Of a DNA stretch of 64,000 nucleotides, positions 25,264 through 34,285 are shown in pieces. The stretch lies in assembly GCA_910576125.1 (NCBI GenBank), contig CAJTHM010000011.1, positions 1 through 64,000 on the forward strand. Direction: 5' to 3'. Made by a program: the position numbers and the translations under genes. Positions within the stretch are counted from its first letter, which is position 1; each line of letters starts with the position of its first letter. Under the pieces are notes generated by a model. That model had not been told where the DNA came from, searched no databases, and saw only the letters and a list, made by a program, of their open reading frames with translations. This DNA is from Lachnospiraceae bacterium (GTDB lineage: Bacteria > Bacillota > Clostridia > Lachnospirales > Lachnospiraceae).

Positions 25264-26751
25264 TTACACCAGGTCATACTTGACTACATCTATGTTCACA
25301 GTCCCGTCCGCAAGGAACGAAATCCCGTCTGCCTCCTGATCCGTGTACAGCACAGCCGACAGGACCTGCTCTCCATCGTTCACAAAAGCTTCCACGCTGA
25401 ACCGGTCCAGGATAATCCGCAGCTTCAGCTCCCCGCCCCGATGGTTCACCTTGCTGCGCCTCTGATGGATGATCGCCCTCCTGGAGCCGGAGAACTTCCG
25501 GTCCACCTTCAGCACGGACTCGCCGGGCCGGAAACTGAGGGAAGTATGATACAGGTCATTCTGGGCAAGGCGAATCGCGAACTTCCGATAAAGGTCACAG
25601 CCCTCCTCCGGACGAACCGTCACTTCCATATCCACTCTCCGCCCCCTGACGCCGTCCAGCCTGACCGTACCCGAGACAGTGACTCCCTGGTAAGAGACCC
25701 TGTCGCGCCGCATCTCCTCCAGCTCTCTGACAGGCGTCTGATAAAGCCGTCCGTTCTTTATGGACAGCTCCCTGGGCAGACTCATCTGGCCGAACCAGGC
25801 CTCGTCATGAATCCTCCTGTGGTTGCAGGTATCCCAGTTCTGCATCCATCCAATCATCACCCGCCGTCCGTCCGGCGTCAGGACAGTCTGGGGCGCATAG
25901 AAATCGATTCCATAGTCAATCGACTGATCTGTCTCTTCCGTGAATTCCTCCGCTTCCCTGTCATACGCCCCGATCAGGCACAACGTCCCGTTCCCGTTAT
26001 GGTACTCGAAGCCGGAGGGAAGCATGTCCTGGGGGCTGGTGAGCAGCACCCACTTCCCGTCCAGCGGGAAAAAGTCAGGGCATTCCCACATCTTCCCAAA
26101 ACGGTTGTGATTCGCCGCCAGCACCTTTTTATAATGCCACGCATAACCGTCCGGACTTTCAAAAAGCAGGATCTGTCCGCTGCCGTCCGCAGGCCTGTTG
26201 CCGATGATGCAGCGGTAGGTCCCGTCCTCTTCCCGCCACATCTTGGGATCGCGGAAATCGAATCGGCTGCCGCCTTCCGGGATATCTTTCTCGTCCAGAA
26301 CCGGATTCTTATCATACTTTACATAGTCCACTCCGTCCCCCACGGCAAGGCACTGTGCCTGGACTTCATTATAACCGCCGTTTGCCTGGCGCTCCTTGAC
26401 CACGCCTGTGTACATCAGAAGCTGCCTGCCGTCCGGAAGCGTAATCGCGCTGCCGGAAAAGCATCCGTCCCTGTCATAGATTTCATCCGGAGCCAGCGCC
26501 GCCGGAAGATATTCCCAATGCAGGAGATCCGTGCTCACCGCATGCCCCCAGTGCATGGGGCCCCAGTGGGAATCATAGGGATGGTACTGGTAGAACATGT
26601 GGTACTTCCCGTCATGCCAGGAGAATCCGTTGGGATCGTTCATCCACCCGGTCCGGGGGGACAGATGGAAGCCCGGCCGCTCCTGGAGCGAAATCGCTTT
26701 CCCGAAAGCTTCCTCGTATTTACGCGCTTCCCATAATGTCTGACTTCTCAT
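25264..26751 (-). CDS. GH32 sucrose-6-phosphate hydrolase / fructosidase (locus B)
   Basis: A 495-residue paralogue of the GH32 enzyme at 15144-16631, colinear throughout. Catalytic Asp39 in WMNDPNG, DFRDPKMW and MWECPDFF are intact, so it should be active. No signal peptide. AAAGGAG lies 11 nt before the ATG. It is read in the same direction as the truncated permease 290 bp upstream, the remains of a transporter operon that lost its other parts. It may now depend on locus A for uptake. Confidence 0.92.
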   Translation of the reverse strand: MRSQTLWEARKYEEAFGKAISLQERPGFHLSPRTGWMNDPNGFSWHDGKYHMFYQYHPYDSHWGPMHWGHAVSTDLLHWEYLPAALAPDEIYDRDGCFSGSAITLPDGRQLLMYTGVVKERQANGGYNEVQAQCLAVGDGVDYVKYDKNPVLDEKDIPEGGSRFDFRDPKMWREEDGTYRCIIGNRPADGSGQILLFESPDGYAWHYKKVLAANHNRFGKMWECPDFFPLDGKWVLLTSPQDMLPSGFEYHNGNGTLCLIGAYDREAEEFTEETDQSIDYGIDFYAPQTVLTPDGRRVMIGWMQNWDTCNHRRIHDEAWFGQMSLPRELSIKNGRLYQTPVRELEEMRRDRVSYQGVTVSGTVRLDGVRGRRVDMEVTVRPEEGCDLYRKFAIRLAQNDLYHTSLSFRPGESVLKVDRKFSGSRRAIIHQRRSKVNHRGGELKLRIILDRFSVEAFVNDGEQVLSAVLYTDQEADGISFLADGTVNIDVVKYDLV

Positions 26752-27040
26752 ACAATAACCTGCTCCTTTTCCAAAACTTTATTCCCAGTCTATCATTTTC
26801 GTTTTGTTTTCACAATACATTTTCCGAAATTTTCATTTTTACGGCATACATCGGATTCCGTTCCCGCATATCGCCGCAAGGCGCCCTTTTGTATGTTATT
26901 CCGATTATTTCTGTCTGCTGAAGCAAAACATCGGAGCGGAAGCCTCTCTGCTCTCTGTTCTCCGCTCCGATGTTAAGCCTTTTGCCCCTCGTCATGATGG
27001 CTGCGCTGATTATTTTCCCACAGGCCAAAATTCCCTCACG
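26752..27040 (-). other. Decayed segment between permease remnant and GH32-B
   Basis: No gene is recognisable here. A perfect 14-bp inverted repeat, AACATCGGAGCGGA (26927-26940) with its complement at 26961-26974, could fold in either strand; on the minus strand it is followed by TTTTG, a weak terminator. The missing second half of the permease, the LplC-type permease and the binding protein would be expected here by comparison with locus A, so this looks like the scar of a deletion. The upstream region of GH32-B (26752-26860) is AT-rich. Confidence 0.5.
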
Positions 27041-27580
27041 CTATTCGCCGGCAGCCGCCTTGCCCGAATAGCAGGACTCTGTCAGGAAATCGATGGACGT
27101 TCCCGCAATCAGGTTCAGCAGGCCGCCGGAAGGGCTTAAGAATATCTTGATCATGCCGCAGACCACCATGACGGAGATGAAGTGGGGCGCATACAGCACA
27201 GTCTGAGTGATTCTCTTAAAGCGCTGGAACCTTACCTGATTCAGCATCAGCGCCAGAATGACGGGAATCGGGAAGCTCCACAGCAGGCTGAAGAGGCTCA
27301 GCAGTATGGTGTTCTTCATCATACGGCCAAAGGTAGGAGCGCTGAAGAATCGCTGAAACCACTCAAGACCCACCCATTCGCTCCCCATGAAGCCACGGCT
27401 GGCTTTGTAATCCCGGAACGCGATCTGTATGCCGTACATGGGTATGTACTTATAGATGACTGTCAGTATCACGGGAACCGCCAGCATCGCATATAGCTGC
27501 CAATTGTCCGCTATACGTTTTTTCAGCGGCCTTTTCACTCTCACTGCCGGACGGATGGCAGCCGACTTGTTCTTGCTCAT
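27041..27580 (-). pseudogene. Truncated LplB-type permease (locus B)
   Basis: The 179 residues match the first half of the permease at 19571-20536: IPMYGIQIAFRDYKASRGFMG, EWVGLEWFQRFFSAP, SFPIPVILALMLNQV, VLYAPHFISVMVVCGMIKI and ending at GTSIDFLTE, after which the frame reads eleven unrelated residues and stops. The EAA loop and the last membrane segments are absent, so it cannot form a transporter. The stop lies in a small hairpin (27041-27071). The ATG at 27580 has AAAGGAG; the longer frame is not needed. It starts only 119 bp from the divergent lacI-B. Confidence 0.85.
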
Positions 27581-27699
27581 ATTTCTCTCCTTTCCTGTCA
27601 GGCGGATGATTTTATCGAAACGCATTCCGGCTGACTTTCGCTTCACGCTGCGCGCCTTTTGTGAAACCTTTTTCGCAAAACGATTCATCGGAGGTTTTT

Positions 27700-28716
27700 A
27701 TGAGCAAGGCAAATCCTACTATGAAAGATGTGGCCGCTGAAGCCGGCGTGGCTCTCGGCACGGTATCCAAGGTGGTGAACGGCCTGCCCGTAGGCGAATC
27801 CTACAGGGTACGCGTGGAAGAGGCCATCCGAAAGCTGAACTATCAGGTCAACAGCTACGCCCAGGGCCTCAAGCTGAACAAGACCCGCACCGTGGCCCTC
27901 CTGATTCCCAACACCCAGGAGCCCTATTACGGTTCCCTGGCCTACCATATCAACAGCGCCCTGCTAAGGCGCAGCTACCGGATGCTGCTCTGCTCCACCG
28001 ATTCCGACATGGGTCAGGAGCAGGAGTACATCAAAATGGCCCGGCAGAATAAGGTGGACGGCATCATAGGCCTGACCTACAATCCCAACCTGGTCATCGA
28101 GGAGGGCACGCCTTTCATCGCCATCGACCGCTCCATGGGACAGAAGATTCCCTGTGTGGCCAGCGACAATTTCGCAGGCGGGCAGCTGGCCGCCGAAAAG
28201 CTGGCAGATTTAGGGTGCAGAAATGTGGCTTTCCTGCGGACAGGCGCATCCCTGACCAACGAGCCCAACAAACGGAAAGCCGGTTTTGAAAATGGCTGCC
28301 TGTCCCGGAGTCTTCCTTATGAGATGAAAATATTGAATGACGGAGATTCCCTGGAAGAATTTGATGCATTCCTGACAAAGCATATACAGAATGGCAGACT
28401 GACCTTTGACGGGATTTTCTGTGTGACGGATTCTCTGGCCTATTATATCCTGAAAGTGCTGAAGCGGCTGAACCAGCGGGTGCCGGAAGATGTGCAGTTG
28501 ATTGGATTTGACGGTACGAGGCACTTTGGTGTACAGGATTACGTGTGTTCCACCATCGTGCAGCCTGTGGCGGAAATCGCCGAAATGTGCGTGGCGCTTC
28601 TGCTGCAGGAGAATATGTCCGTGAAGCCGCCGCTGGTCTGTTTGCCGGTCAGTTATGCGTATGGGGGGACTACGGCGGAAACTCCGGGTGCGGCAAACCA
28701 TAGTGAACAACCCTAG
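27700..28716 (+). CDS. LacI-family transcriptional regulator (locus B)
   Basis: A 338-residue repressor with HTH at 9-28 (MKDVAAEAGVALGTVSKVVN), hinge (VNSYAQGLKLNKTRTVALLIP) and sugar-binding domain (KVDGIIGLTYNP, IDRSMGQKIPCVASDNF, VQLIGFDGTRHFG). GGAGG precedes the ATG at 27700 by 5 nt; an earlier ATG lies inside the leader. Divergent from the truncated permease, as expected for a local repressor. It is the closest relative in the window of the interrupted lacI-A and shows what that gene looked like before insertion. Confidence 0.92.
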   Translation: MSKANPTMKDVAAEAGVALGTVSKVVNGLPVGESYRVRVEEAIRKLNYQVNSYAQGLKLNKTRTVALLIPNTQEPYYGSLAYHINSALLRRSYRMLLCSTDSDMGQEQEYIKMARQNKVDGIIGLTYNPNLVIEEGTPFIAIDRSMGQKIPCVASDNFAGGQLAAEKLADLGCRNVAFLRTGASLTNEPNKRKAGFENGCLSRSLPYEMKILNDGDSLEEFDAFLTKHIQNGRLTFDGIFCVTDSLAYYILKVLKRLNQRVPEDVQLIGFDGTRHFGVQDYVCSTIVQPVAEIAEMCVALLLQENMSVKPPLVCLPVSYAYGGTTAETPGAANHSEQP

Positions 28717-28774
28717 ATAACGCGGCAACATATCGCATAAGCCATGGCGTCACAGAAAGTATTTTAGGGCCTTT

Positions 28775-31633
28775 TCAGGGCTTCAGTCCCTCGAAAGGCC
28801 GGTTCCTGACGATTTCCACCTGCCGCTCATACTGCTCTCTGGCCCGCGCCGAGGTCTCCTCTATGACCTCCCGGAACCCTGCCGCGGACAGCCTCACCGC
28901 GCCCTCCCCCCAGATAATCATCTGCTCCAGCCTGTCGGATGTGGCTACGCTCACTGCATGTTTCCTGCCGATTTCATGCACGGTCTTCTCGATATACTGA
29001 TCCGCAGTCTCCGCCTCTTTGGTATACACCACATAGATATTGTGATACTTCTGCACAGAGCCCGTATTCCCCTTTACCTTGTAGGCATCAAAGACCAGAA
29101 TCAAAGTACAGCCCGCAAATCCCTGATAGTTGCTGCAGATATCCATCAGACGGTCTCTGGCGCTGTCGATATTCACCTCCGCGAGGCCGCGCAGATCCTC
29201 CCAGGCGAAGATGATGTTATAGCCGTCCACGAGAAGATATTCCTCCCGCTTCCCCTGACTGCCTTTGGAAAGAGAGCCTCTCTCTGCCGCCTCTTTCTCC
29301 GGCCCTGACCCGGCAGCCTGCCCGGAAAGAGATGCCTCTTCCGCCGCTGTCCCTCTGCCGGCATTTTGCCCGCCGGACCGCCCTTGCATCCCGTTATATC
29401 GGTAGGGCGTATAATCGCTGCTGCTTTTTCCGTAAGTGCGGCTGAAGATTTCCTCGATTTCTTCCTGCGTGATGTAATCAGAAACGGATTGCTTTCTGTC
29501 GGCAGCCCGCTTTCGGCCGGATGCCGCAATCCCGTCGCTGCCAGACATCCCCTCACCGGCCCCCTCGGCTTCAACTCCTCCGGACCCGCTACCGCCGCGG
29601 AGCGCAGCCTCCCCATGCCAGCCGCTCTCCAAATGGGCATATTCCGCCACCTGGTCCCAGGGCACGATAAAACCCGCTCCATGGGCGCAAAAGACCGAAG
29701 AAGCCGGATTCTCCACATCCGCCTCCGGGTCGTACCCAAACGCCTCTGCCACCCGCTCCATGTCATGGCAGGGCTCATATCCTTTCAAAATACAGCTCAG
29801 CCTGCCCAATCCCCGGGTATAGGCGTTCACCTCGCTCTGGTATCCCCGCATGGTCTCCGCCGGAGCACTGCCGGTGATGACAGCATATTCCCCAAAAGTC
29901 TGCGGCACGTCGAACCGTCCATGCATCCTCTGTATATCGGACATGGCTCTGCCCACCTGTCCCCCGGGCACTTCCAGGGTAAACGAGAACACCGGCTCCA
30001 GAAGCACGCTTCTGCTCTGCATCAGCCCCTGTCTCAGCGCCCGGTAGGTGGCCTGCCTGAAATCGCCGCCCTCCGTGTGCTTGATATGGGCGCGGCCCGT
30101 CAGCAGCGTAATCTTCATGTCCGTAATAGGCGAGCCTGTCAGCACCCCCGGATGGGAACGCTCTTCCAGGTGGGTCAGAACCAGCCTCTGCCAGTTCCTG
30201 TCCAGCACGTCCTCGCTGCAGACGTTTCCAAACTGCAGGCCGCTGCCGGGCTCTCCCGGCTCCAGCAGCAGATGCACCTCCGCGTAATGGCGCAGAGGCT
30301 CGAAATGCCCGATGCCCTCCACCGTGCCCGCAATGGTCTCCTTGTACAGAATCTGCCCATCCGTGAATTCCACATCCAGGCCGAACCTCTCAGAAACCAG
30401 CCTTTTCAAAACCTCTATCTGCACCTCGCCCATAACCTGCACATGAATCTGTGGACCGGTGCCCGTGCCTCCGGCCTGTCCGCTCCCTGCCGCCCCCTGC
30501 CAGACCACATGGAGCTGGGGCTCTTCCTCCTCCAGCTTCCGCAGCTGTCCCAGCACTTTCACCCCGTCGCTGCCCTCCGGCAGCAGCAGCCCATAGGTCA
30601 GCACAGGCGCCAGAATCGGGAGCTCATTCCTGCTCTCCTTTCCCAGCCCCTGCCCCGCAAAAGTCTTGTCCAGCCCCGTCACGGCACAGATACCGCCCGC
30701 CGCCACTTCCTCCACTGCCTCATACTGCGCGCCACCGTACACCCGCAGCTGATTCACTTTCTCCTCCCAGATATCCGCATCCGACTCCGCACTCTCCGCA
30801 TTGCTCACAGGCATCTTCACCCGCAGAACGCCCCCTGTGACTTTCAGATGGGTCAGGCGGTTGCCGGCGGAATCCCTGGAGATTTTGTACACTCTTGCGC
30901 TGAATTCTGTTCGATATTCCGGTTGTTCTGTGAACCTGCGGACACCCCTCAGCAGTTCCTCCACGCCCTCCAGACGCAATGCGGAACCAAAATAGCAGGG
31001 GAAAATCCGTCTCTTTGCTATAGCTCCCGCCAGAGAGGCATCTGCCAGGCTGCCCGTCTCCAGATATTCCTCCAGCAGATCCTCGCCGCACATGGAAAGC
31101 TCCTCCAGCCAGTCCTCTCCTTTTTTCTCCGCCTCCGGGCCGAATTCCAGACAGCTGCCGTCCAGCTTCGCCTGCAGCTCCCGGAGCAGTTTTTCCCTGT
31201 CCGTATCCGGCTGGTCCATTTTATTGATGAAAAGGAATATGGGAATCCCATACTCCCCCAGCAGCCTCCAGAGCGTCTGCACATGCCCCTGTACGCCGTC
31301 CGAGCCGCTGATGACCAGCAGGGCGTAGTCAAGCACCTGCAGGGTGCGCTCCATCTCCGCGCTGAAGTCCACATGTCCCGGGGTGTCCAGCAGTGTGATG
31401 TCAAGCCCCTCCCAGGTAAGCTGCGCCTGCTTGGAGAAAATCGTGATGCCCCGCTCCCGCTCCATGGAATCATTATCCAGAAACGCGTCCTGATGATCCA
31501 CCCGGCCCAGTCTGCGGATTCTGCCTCCGGTATACAAAAGCGCCTCCGCCAGCGTGGTCTTCCCCGCGTCCACATGGGCCAGCAGGCCGATACATATCTG
31601 TTTTTTCGCTCTTTTGGATTCCCCTCCGCTCAT
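28775..31633 (-). CDS. Ribosomal-protection-type GTPase fused to a Rae1/YacP-like NYN nuclease
   Basis: A 952-residue fusion. The N-terminal 650 residues are an EF-G/Tet(M)-like translational GTPase: G1 AHVDAGKT (19-26), RGITI (61-65), DTPGH (83-87), NKMD (137-140), then domains II-V with HTEGGDFRQATYRAL and a late LKGYEPCH. The loop that removes tetracycline in Tet(M) (YSPVSTP) is not conserved. A low-complexity Gly/Ser linker (about 680-795) leads to an NYN/PIN domain (797-927) with VDGYN, VFDAY, ETADQYIE and ATSDRLEQ, closely resembling B. subtilis Rae1, an endonuclease that cuts mRNA in the ribosomal A site. Stand-alone; TAGGAGG at 7 nt. Probably acts on stalled ribosomes; drug resistance is not implied. 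Confidence 0.85.
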   Translation of the reverse strand: MSGGESKRAKKQICIGLLAHVDAGKTTLAEALLYTGGRIRRLGRVDHQDAFLDNDSMERERGITIFSKQAQLTWEGLDITLLDTPGHVDFSAEMERTLQVLDYALLVISGSDGVQGHVQTLWRLLGEYGIPIFLFINKMDQPDTDREKLLRELQAKLDGSCLEFGPEAEKKGEDWLEELSMCGEDLLEEYLETGSLADASLAGAIAKRRIFPCYFGSALRLEGVEELLRGVRRFTEQPEYRTEFSARVYKISRDSAGNRLTHLKVTGGVLRVKMPVSNAESAESDADIWEEKVNQLRVYGGAQYEAVEEVAAGGICAVTGLDKTFAGQGLGKESRNELPILAPVLTYGLLLPEGSDGVKVLGQLRKLEEEEPQLHVVWQGAAGSGQAGGTGTGPQIHVQVMGEVQIEVLKRLVSERFGLDVEFTDGQILYKETIAGTVEGIGHFEPLRHYAEVHLLLEPGEPGSGLQFGNVCSEDVLDRNWQRLVLTHLEERSHPGVLTGSPITDMKITLLTGRAHIKHTEGGDFRQATYRALRQGLMQSRSVLLEPVFSFTLEVPGGQVGRAMSDIQRMHGRFDVPQTFGEYAVITGSAPAETMRGYQSEVNAYTRGLGRLSCILKGYEPCHDMERVAEAFGYDPEADVENPASSVFCAHGAGFIVPWDQVAEYAHLESGWHGEAALRGGSGSGGVEAEGAGEGMSGSDGIAASGRKRAADRKQSVSDYITQEEIEEIFSRTYGKSSSDYTPYRYNGMQGRSGGQNAGRGTAAEEASLSGQAAGSGPEKEAAERGSLSKGSQGKREEYLLVDGYNIIFAWEDLRGLAEVNIDSARDRLMDICSNYQGFAGCTLILVFDAYKVKGNTGSVQKYHNIYVVYTKEAETADQYIEKTVHEIGRKHAVSVATSDRLEQMIIWGEGAVRLSAAGFREVIEETSARAREQYERQVEIVRNRPFEGLKP

Positions 31634-31715
31634 GAAAGCGCCTCCTAGTCGTGATTACATGCTTTTCAGTATATCACAAGAAAAAGCGTTAGTCGAGACG
31701 CTTTGAAAATTCCCC

Positions 31716-31744
31716 TTGACACACCCGCCGGAATCCCGTATAGT
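31716..31744 (+). promoter_or_regulatory. Promoter of the TPP-controlled thiT gene
   Basis: TTGACA (31716-31721), 17-bp spacer, TATAGT (31739-31744). Transcription would begin about 31751, just before the TPP aptamer. Confidence 0.8.
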
Positions 31745-31763
31745 GGGATGTGTAAACAAAATA

Positions 31764-31866
31764 ACCGCTAGGGGAGCACATCGCTGAGACTGAAACCAGT
31801 GCCGACGCACGGTTTCTAACCCTCACTACTTGAACCGGATAATACCGGCGTAAGGAAGCACAGCAA
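31764..31866 (+). ncRNA. TPP riboswitch aptamer
   Basis: The conserved THI-box parts are in order: GCTAGGGGAGC, then GCTGAGA, then ACCCTCACTACTTGAACC, GGATAATACCGGCGTAAGGA. These form the pyrimidine-sensing (CTGAGA) and pyrophosphate-sensing (GGATAAT..GGCG.AGG) arms. It lies in the leader of a ThiT-type thiamine transporter gene, so thiamine pyrophosphate should switch the gene off. About 110 nt separate it from the expression platform. Confidence 0.93.
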
Positions 31867-31974
31867 CGAAAGGACAGCCGCGAGACAGCCATAATCCTGC
31901 GGCGGCTAACGGATTGCCTGCACAGGACAGACCCTGTCAGCCGGTCCATTTCCGTCCCGGGTTGCCGATGTCGT

Positions 31975-32006
31975 TCCTCCTTAGCCAAAAGTAAGGAGGA
32001 TTTTTT
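31975..32006 (+). terminator. Expression platform: terminator that also hides the SD of thiT
   Basis: TCCTCCTTA (31975-31983) pairs with TAAGGAGGA (31992-32000) and is followed by six T residues that abut the ATG at 32007. The 3' arm contains the Shine-Dalgarno AAGGAGG. The hairpin thus would both stop transcription right at the start codon and block ribosome binding. An antiterminator must involve upstream leader sequence, not identified with certainty. Confidence 0.8.
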
Positions 32007-32738
32007 ATGTTGTACAATGTAATCGCAGACGGGGACAGCGTCAGCTATATCCCCACCACACTCGGCAAGGTGGCTCTGGCCGCCGTCTTTTTCGCCCTGC
32101 TGGCCGCTGCCGTCTTCTTTGCGGGAAAGAAATCGGCGGGTTCAAAATCCCTTTCCGATGCCGCGGAAAGCAAAACAGCCTCCGGCCGGAAAGGCGCGTC
32201 GGCCAGGCTCAGCGCAAAGCAGCTGGCTTTCTGCGCCATGGCCATCGCCCTGGGCACGGTGCTCTCCAACCTGAAAATCTATGAATTTCCCTTCGGCGGA
32301 TCCATCACCCTGTTCTCCATGCTGATTATCTGCCTCCCCGGCTATTGGTTCGGACCGGAAGCCGGCCTGATCACCGGCGTGGCCTACGGCGTGCTGCAGC
32401 TGATCATCGACCCCTATGTCATCCATCCCGTACAGCTGCTGGTGGATTACCCGCTGGCTTTCGGTGCTTTAGGGCTTTCGGGCCTGTTCACCGACAGGAA
32501 GAACGGCCTGTTGAAAGGCTACGCCACAGGCATAGTCGGCCGGTGGATCTTCGTCACCATCTCCGGCTGGATTTTCTTCGCGGAATACGCCTGGGACGGA
32601 TGGGCCCCTTTGCCCTACTCCCTGGTCTACAATGGCATCTACATCTTCGCCGAAGCCGCCGTCACCTGCATCCTCCTGGCCATCCCCGCCGTGCGGAGGA
32701 CCTTCGCGAAAGTGAAGCAGATGGCCGTTGCGTCCTGA
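32007..32738 (+). CDS. thiT: Energy-coupled thiamine transporter S component ThiT
   Basis: Membrane substrate-binding (S) component of an ECF transporter for thiamine; works with the shared EcfT/EcfA module encoded elsewhere. About six membrane segments are visible after residue 70 (LAFCAMAIALGTVLSNLKIYEFPFGGSITLFSMLII, then PGYWFGPEAGLITGVAYGVLQLI). The motif GGSITLFSML and DYPLAFGALGLSGLF fit ThiT. At 243 residues it is longer than usual (about 180-200): an additional N-terminal hydrophobic segment (about 20-40) and charged linker precede the core. The TPP riboswitch directly upstream supports the assignment. Confidence 0.9.
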   Translation: MLYNVIADGDSVSYIPTTLGKVALAAVFFALLAAAVFFAGKKSAGSKSLSDAAESKTASGRKGASARLSAKQLAFCAMAIALGTVLSNLKIYEFPFGGSITLFSMLIICLPGYWFGPEAGLITGVAYGVLQLIIDPYVIHPVQLLVDYPLAFGALGLSGLFTDRKNGLLKGYATGIVGRWIFVTISGWIFFAEYAWDGWAPLPYSLVYNGIYIFAEAAVTCILLAIPAVRRTFAKVKQMAVAS

Positions 32739-32892
32739 TGCCCGGCATATCGGTGCAGGTCTGAGAGCCGCCCGACAATCCCGGCCCACCAGTTTGACTG
32801 CTCCAGTCAAAATCAGGCGGGACTTCAGGAAACCGGGACACGTCTGCCGCAGACGCACTTGAGCATGACGTTCTTCCCGAAACAGGAGCTAA

Positions 32893-32931
32893 AAATGTCC
32901 GCAAAGCAATCCGTTTGCTCTGCGGACATTT
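32893..32931 (-). terminator. Terminator after the serine hydrolase gene
   Basis: AAATGTCCGCA and its complement form an 11-bp stem, with an inner AGCAA/TTGCT pairing. On the minus strand it is followed by TTTTTAGC, ending the hydrolase transcript 20 bp after its stop codon. It may also slow plus-strand transcripts from thiT. Confidence 0.7.
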
Positions 32932-32951
32932 CGTCCCCTGGCCTGTGTCCC

Positions 32952-34007
32952 CTATCGACAGCAGTTCCCGGCATAATCCGGGCCGCCCGCGGCGCTCAGC
33001 AGCGCATAGTGCACCGCCTTTCGGAATTCATTGGAATTCCCAATGGCTTTTTCCTCCCCGCAGAAATATTTATTGGTAAGTATCACTGCGCCGATATTGT
33101 ATTTGCGGCTGAACCATATACTGGTACCGGTAAAGCCGCTGTGGCCGCAGCCCTCGGGATAGACGTCGCTCTTGTCGAATCCCAGCCCTCTCCCGCATAT
33201 CTCTGCTTCCATGGCATGGCAAAAAGCGGGCTTATCCGTATTCATATAAAACCGGCACAGCTCAGCCAGCGCCCGGGAGTTTCCGAAAGTTCCCGCATGC
33301 CCGCTGGCCCCTTTCCAGTAATAATAAGCGTTGCCGTCATTACAGCTGCCCCGCACCTCCACCCCGTCAGGGCGCCAGCCCTCAAAGACAATCCCTCTCT
33401 CGGCGCACATCCGCTTTTCAATCTGATTTCCATAGCAGCCCGGCGCGCAGAGGGATGGCTCCACAGGACCATAGGCGATTTCGGAGATGCCGATTCCTTT
33501 CTTTATATACCGTTCCAGTCCCTCCCGCAGCGTCAGCCCCGTGATATGGGAAAAAATCTCCCCCAGCAGCATGAAATTCAAATCGCTGTATGCCATCCCC
33601 TCCTCCACGGAAGATGCGGCGAGCACATGTTCCAGAACCGAATAGAACTCCCTGCCGTCCGCATAGAACGGATACCAGGGAACGATGCCCGAGGTATGGG
33701 TCATCAGCCTGGCAATGGTCACATCCCGCAGACGCTCCCCTGTCACAGGCCCAAGCTTATCCGCAGGCAGATGATCCAGCGCCAGATTCTCCGGCGACAG
33801 CCTCCCTTCTTCCATGACGGACAAGAGCATGGTAGTACAGATAATCTTGCTCACAGAAGCCAAATCGAACCATGTATCTGGCGCCGCATCACCGAACGCT
33901 TTATGATAAAGCGTCTTTTCCTTATCGAAAATCTCACATACAGCAGACGGATAGTACCCTTTCTCCCGATAGTCCTCCAGAATGCTGTCAATCCGATTAA
34001 AATCCAT
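32952..34007 (-). CDS. Serine hydrolase, beta-lactamase/PBP-like (class C fold)
   Basis: A 351-residue protein of the beta-lactamase-related family. The catalytic SxxK is SVSK (Ser51-Lys54), the second motif is YSDLN (Tyr140), and the third is GHSG in place of KTG. It has no signal peptide, so it is probably cytoplasmic; members include esterases, amidases and D-Ala-D-Ala-related hydrolases. GAGGAG lies before the ATG at 34007; the longer frame to 34121 lacks one. It is divergent from anmK, suggesting a role in cell-wall fragment recycling, but that is inference. Antibiotic resistance is not implied. Confidence 0.85.
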   Translation of the reverse strand: MDFNRIDSILEDYREKGYYPSAVCEIFDKEKTLYHKAFGDAAPDTWFDLASVSKIICTTMLLSVMEEGRLSPENLALDHLPADKLGPVTGERLRDVTIARLMTHTSGIVPWYPFYADGREFYSVLEHVLAASSVEEGMAYSDLNFMLLGEIFSHITGLTLREGLERYIKKGIGISEIAYGPVEPSLCAPGCYGNQIEKRMCAERGIVFEGWRPDGVEVRGSCNDGNAYYYWKGASGHAGTFGNSRALAELCRFYMNTDKPAFCHAMEAEICGRGLGFDKSDVYPEGCGHSGFTGTSIWFSRKYNIGAVILTNKYFCGEEKAIGNSNEFRKAVHYALLSAAGGPDYAGNCCR

Positions 34008-34285
34008 AAATCCACTCTCCTCTCGCGGAAACTCTGACTGCCGGATTCCCCTGTATCCCCAGTATAGCAAAACCATGGGAGGAAGTCCATAAGTCTGCGG
34101 GAATTCCCTGTCCGTCTGCATCGGGCAACCGGCATTTTACCTGAAATGCCGGTCTGTCACATCTAAAAGCAACGCGCACAGGCAGCGAACCGACAGCTGC
34201 GGATTTATCGCGTCCGGGGTATGTTTTTTACAGAATATCTGCTATAATAATGGCACAATCATGCGCAACAGAGAGGAGGCTTAAA

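Noticed and set aside
28775..31633. Calling this gene a tetracycline resistance determinant
   Set aside because: The GTPase fold is Tet(M)-like, but the drug-displacing loop is not conserved and a nuclease domain is fused; resistance cannot be supported.
29366..31648. A 760-codon open frame on the plus strand opposite the GTPase-nuclease gene
   Set aside because: It is antisense to a gene with clear motifs, has no SD and gives a Pro/His/Leu-rich sequence typical of a GC-rich shadow frame.
32952..34007. Beta-lactamase resistance gene
   Set aside because: SxxK and Y motifs are present but there is no export signal and the third motif is HSG; it is better described as a generic serine hydrolase.
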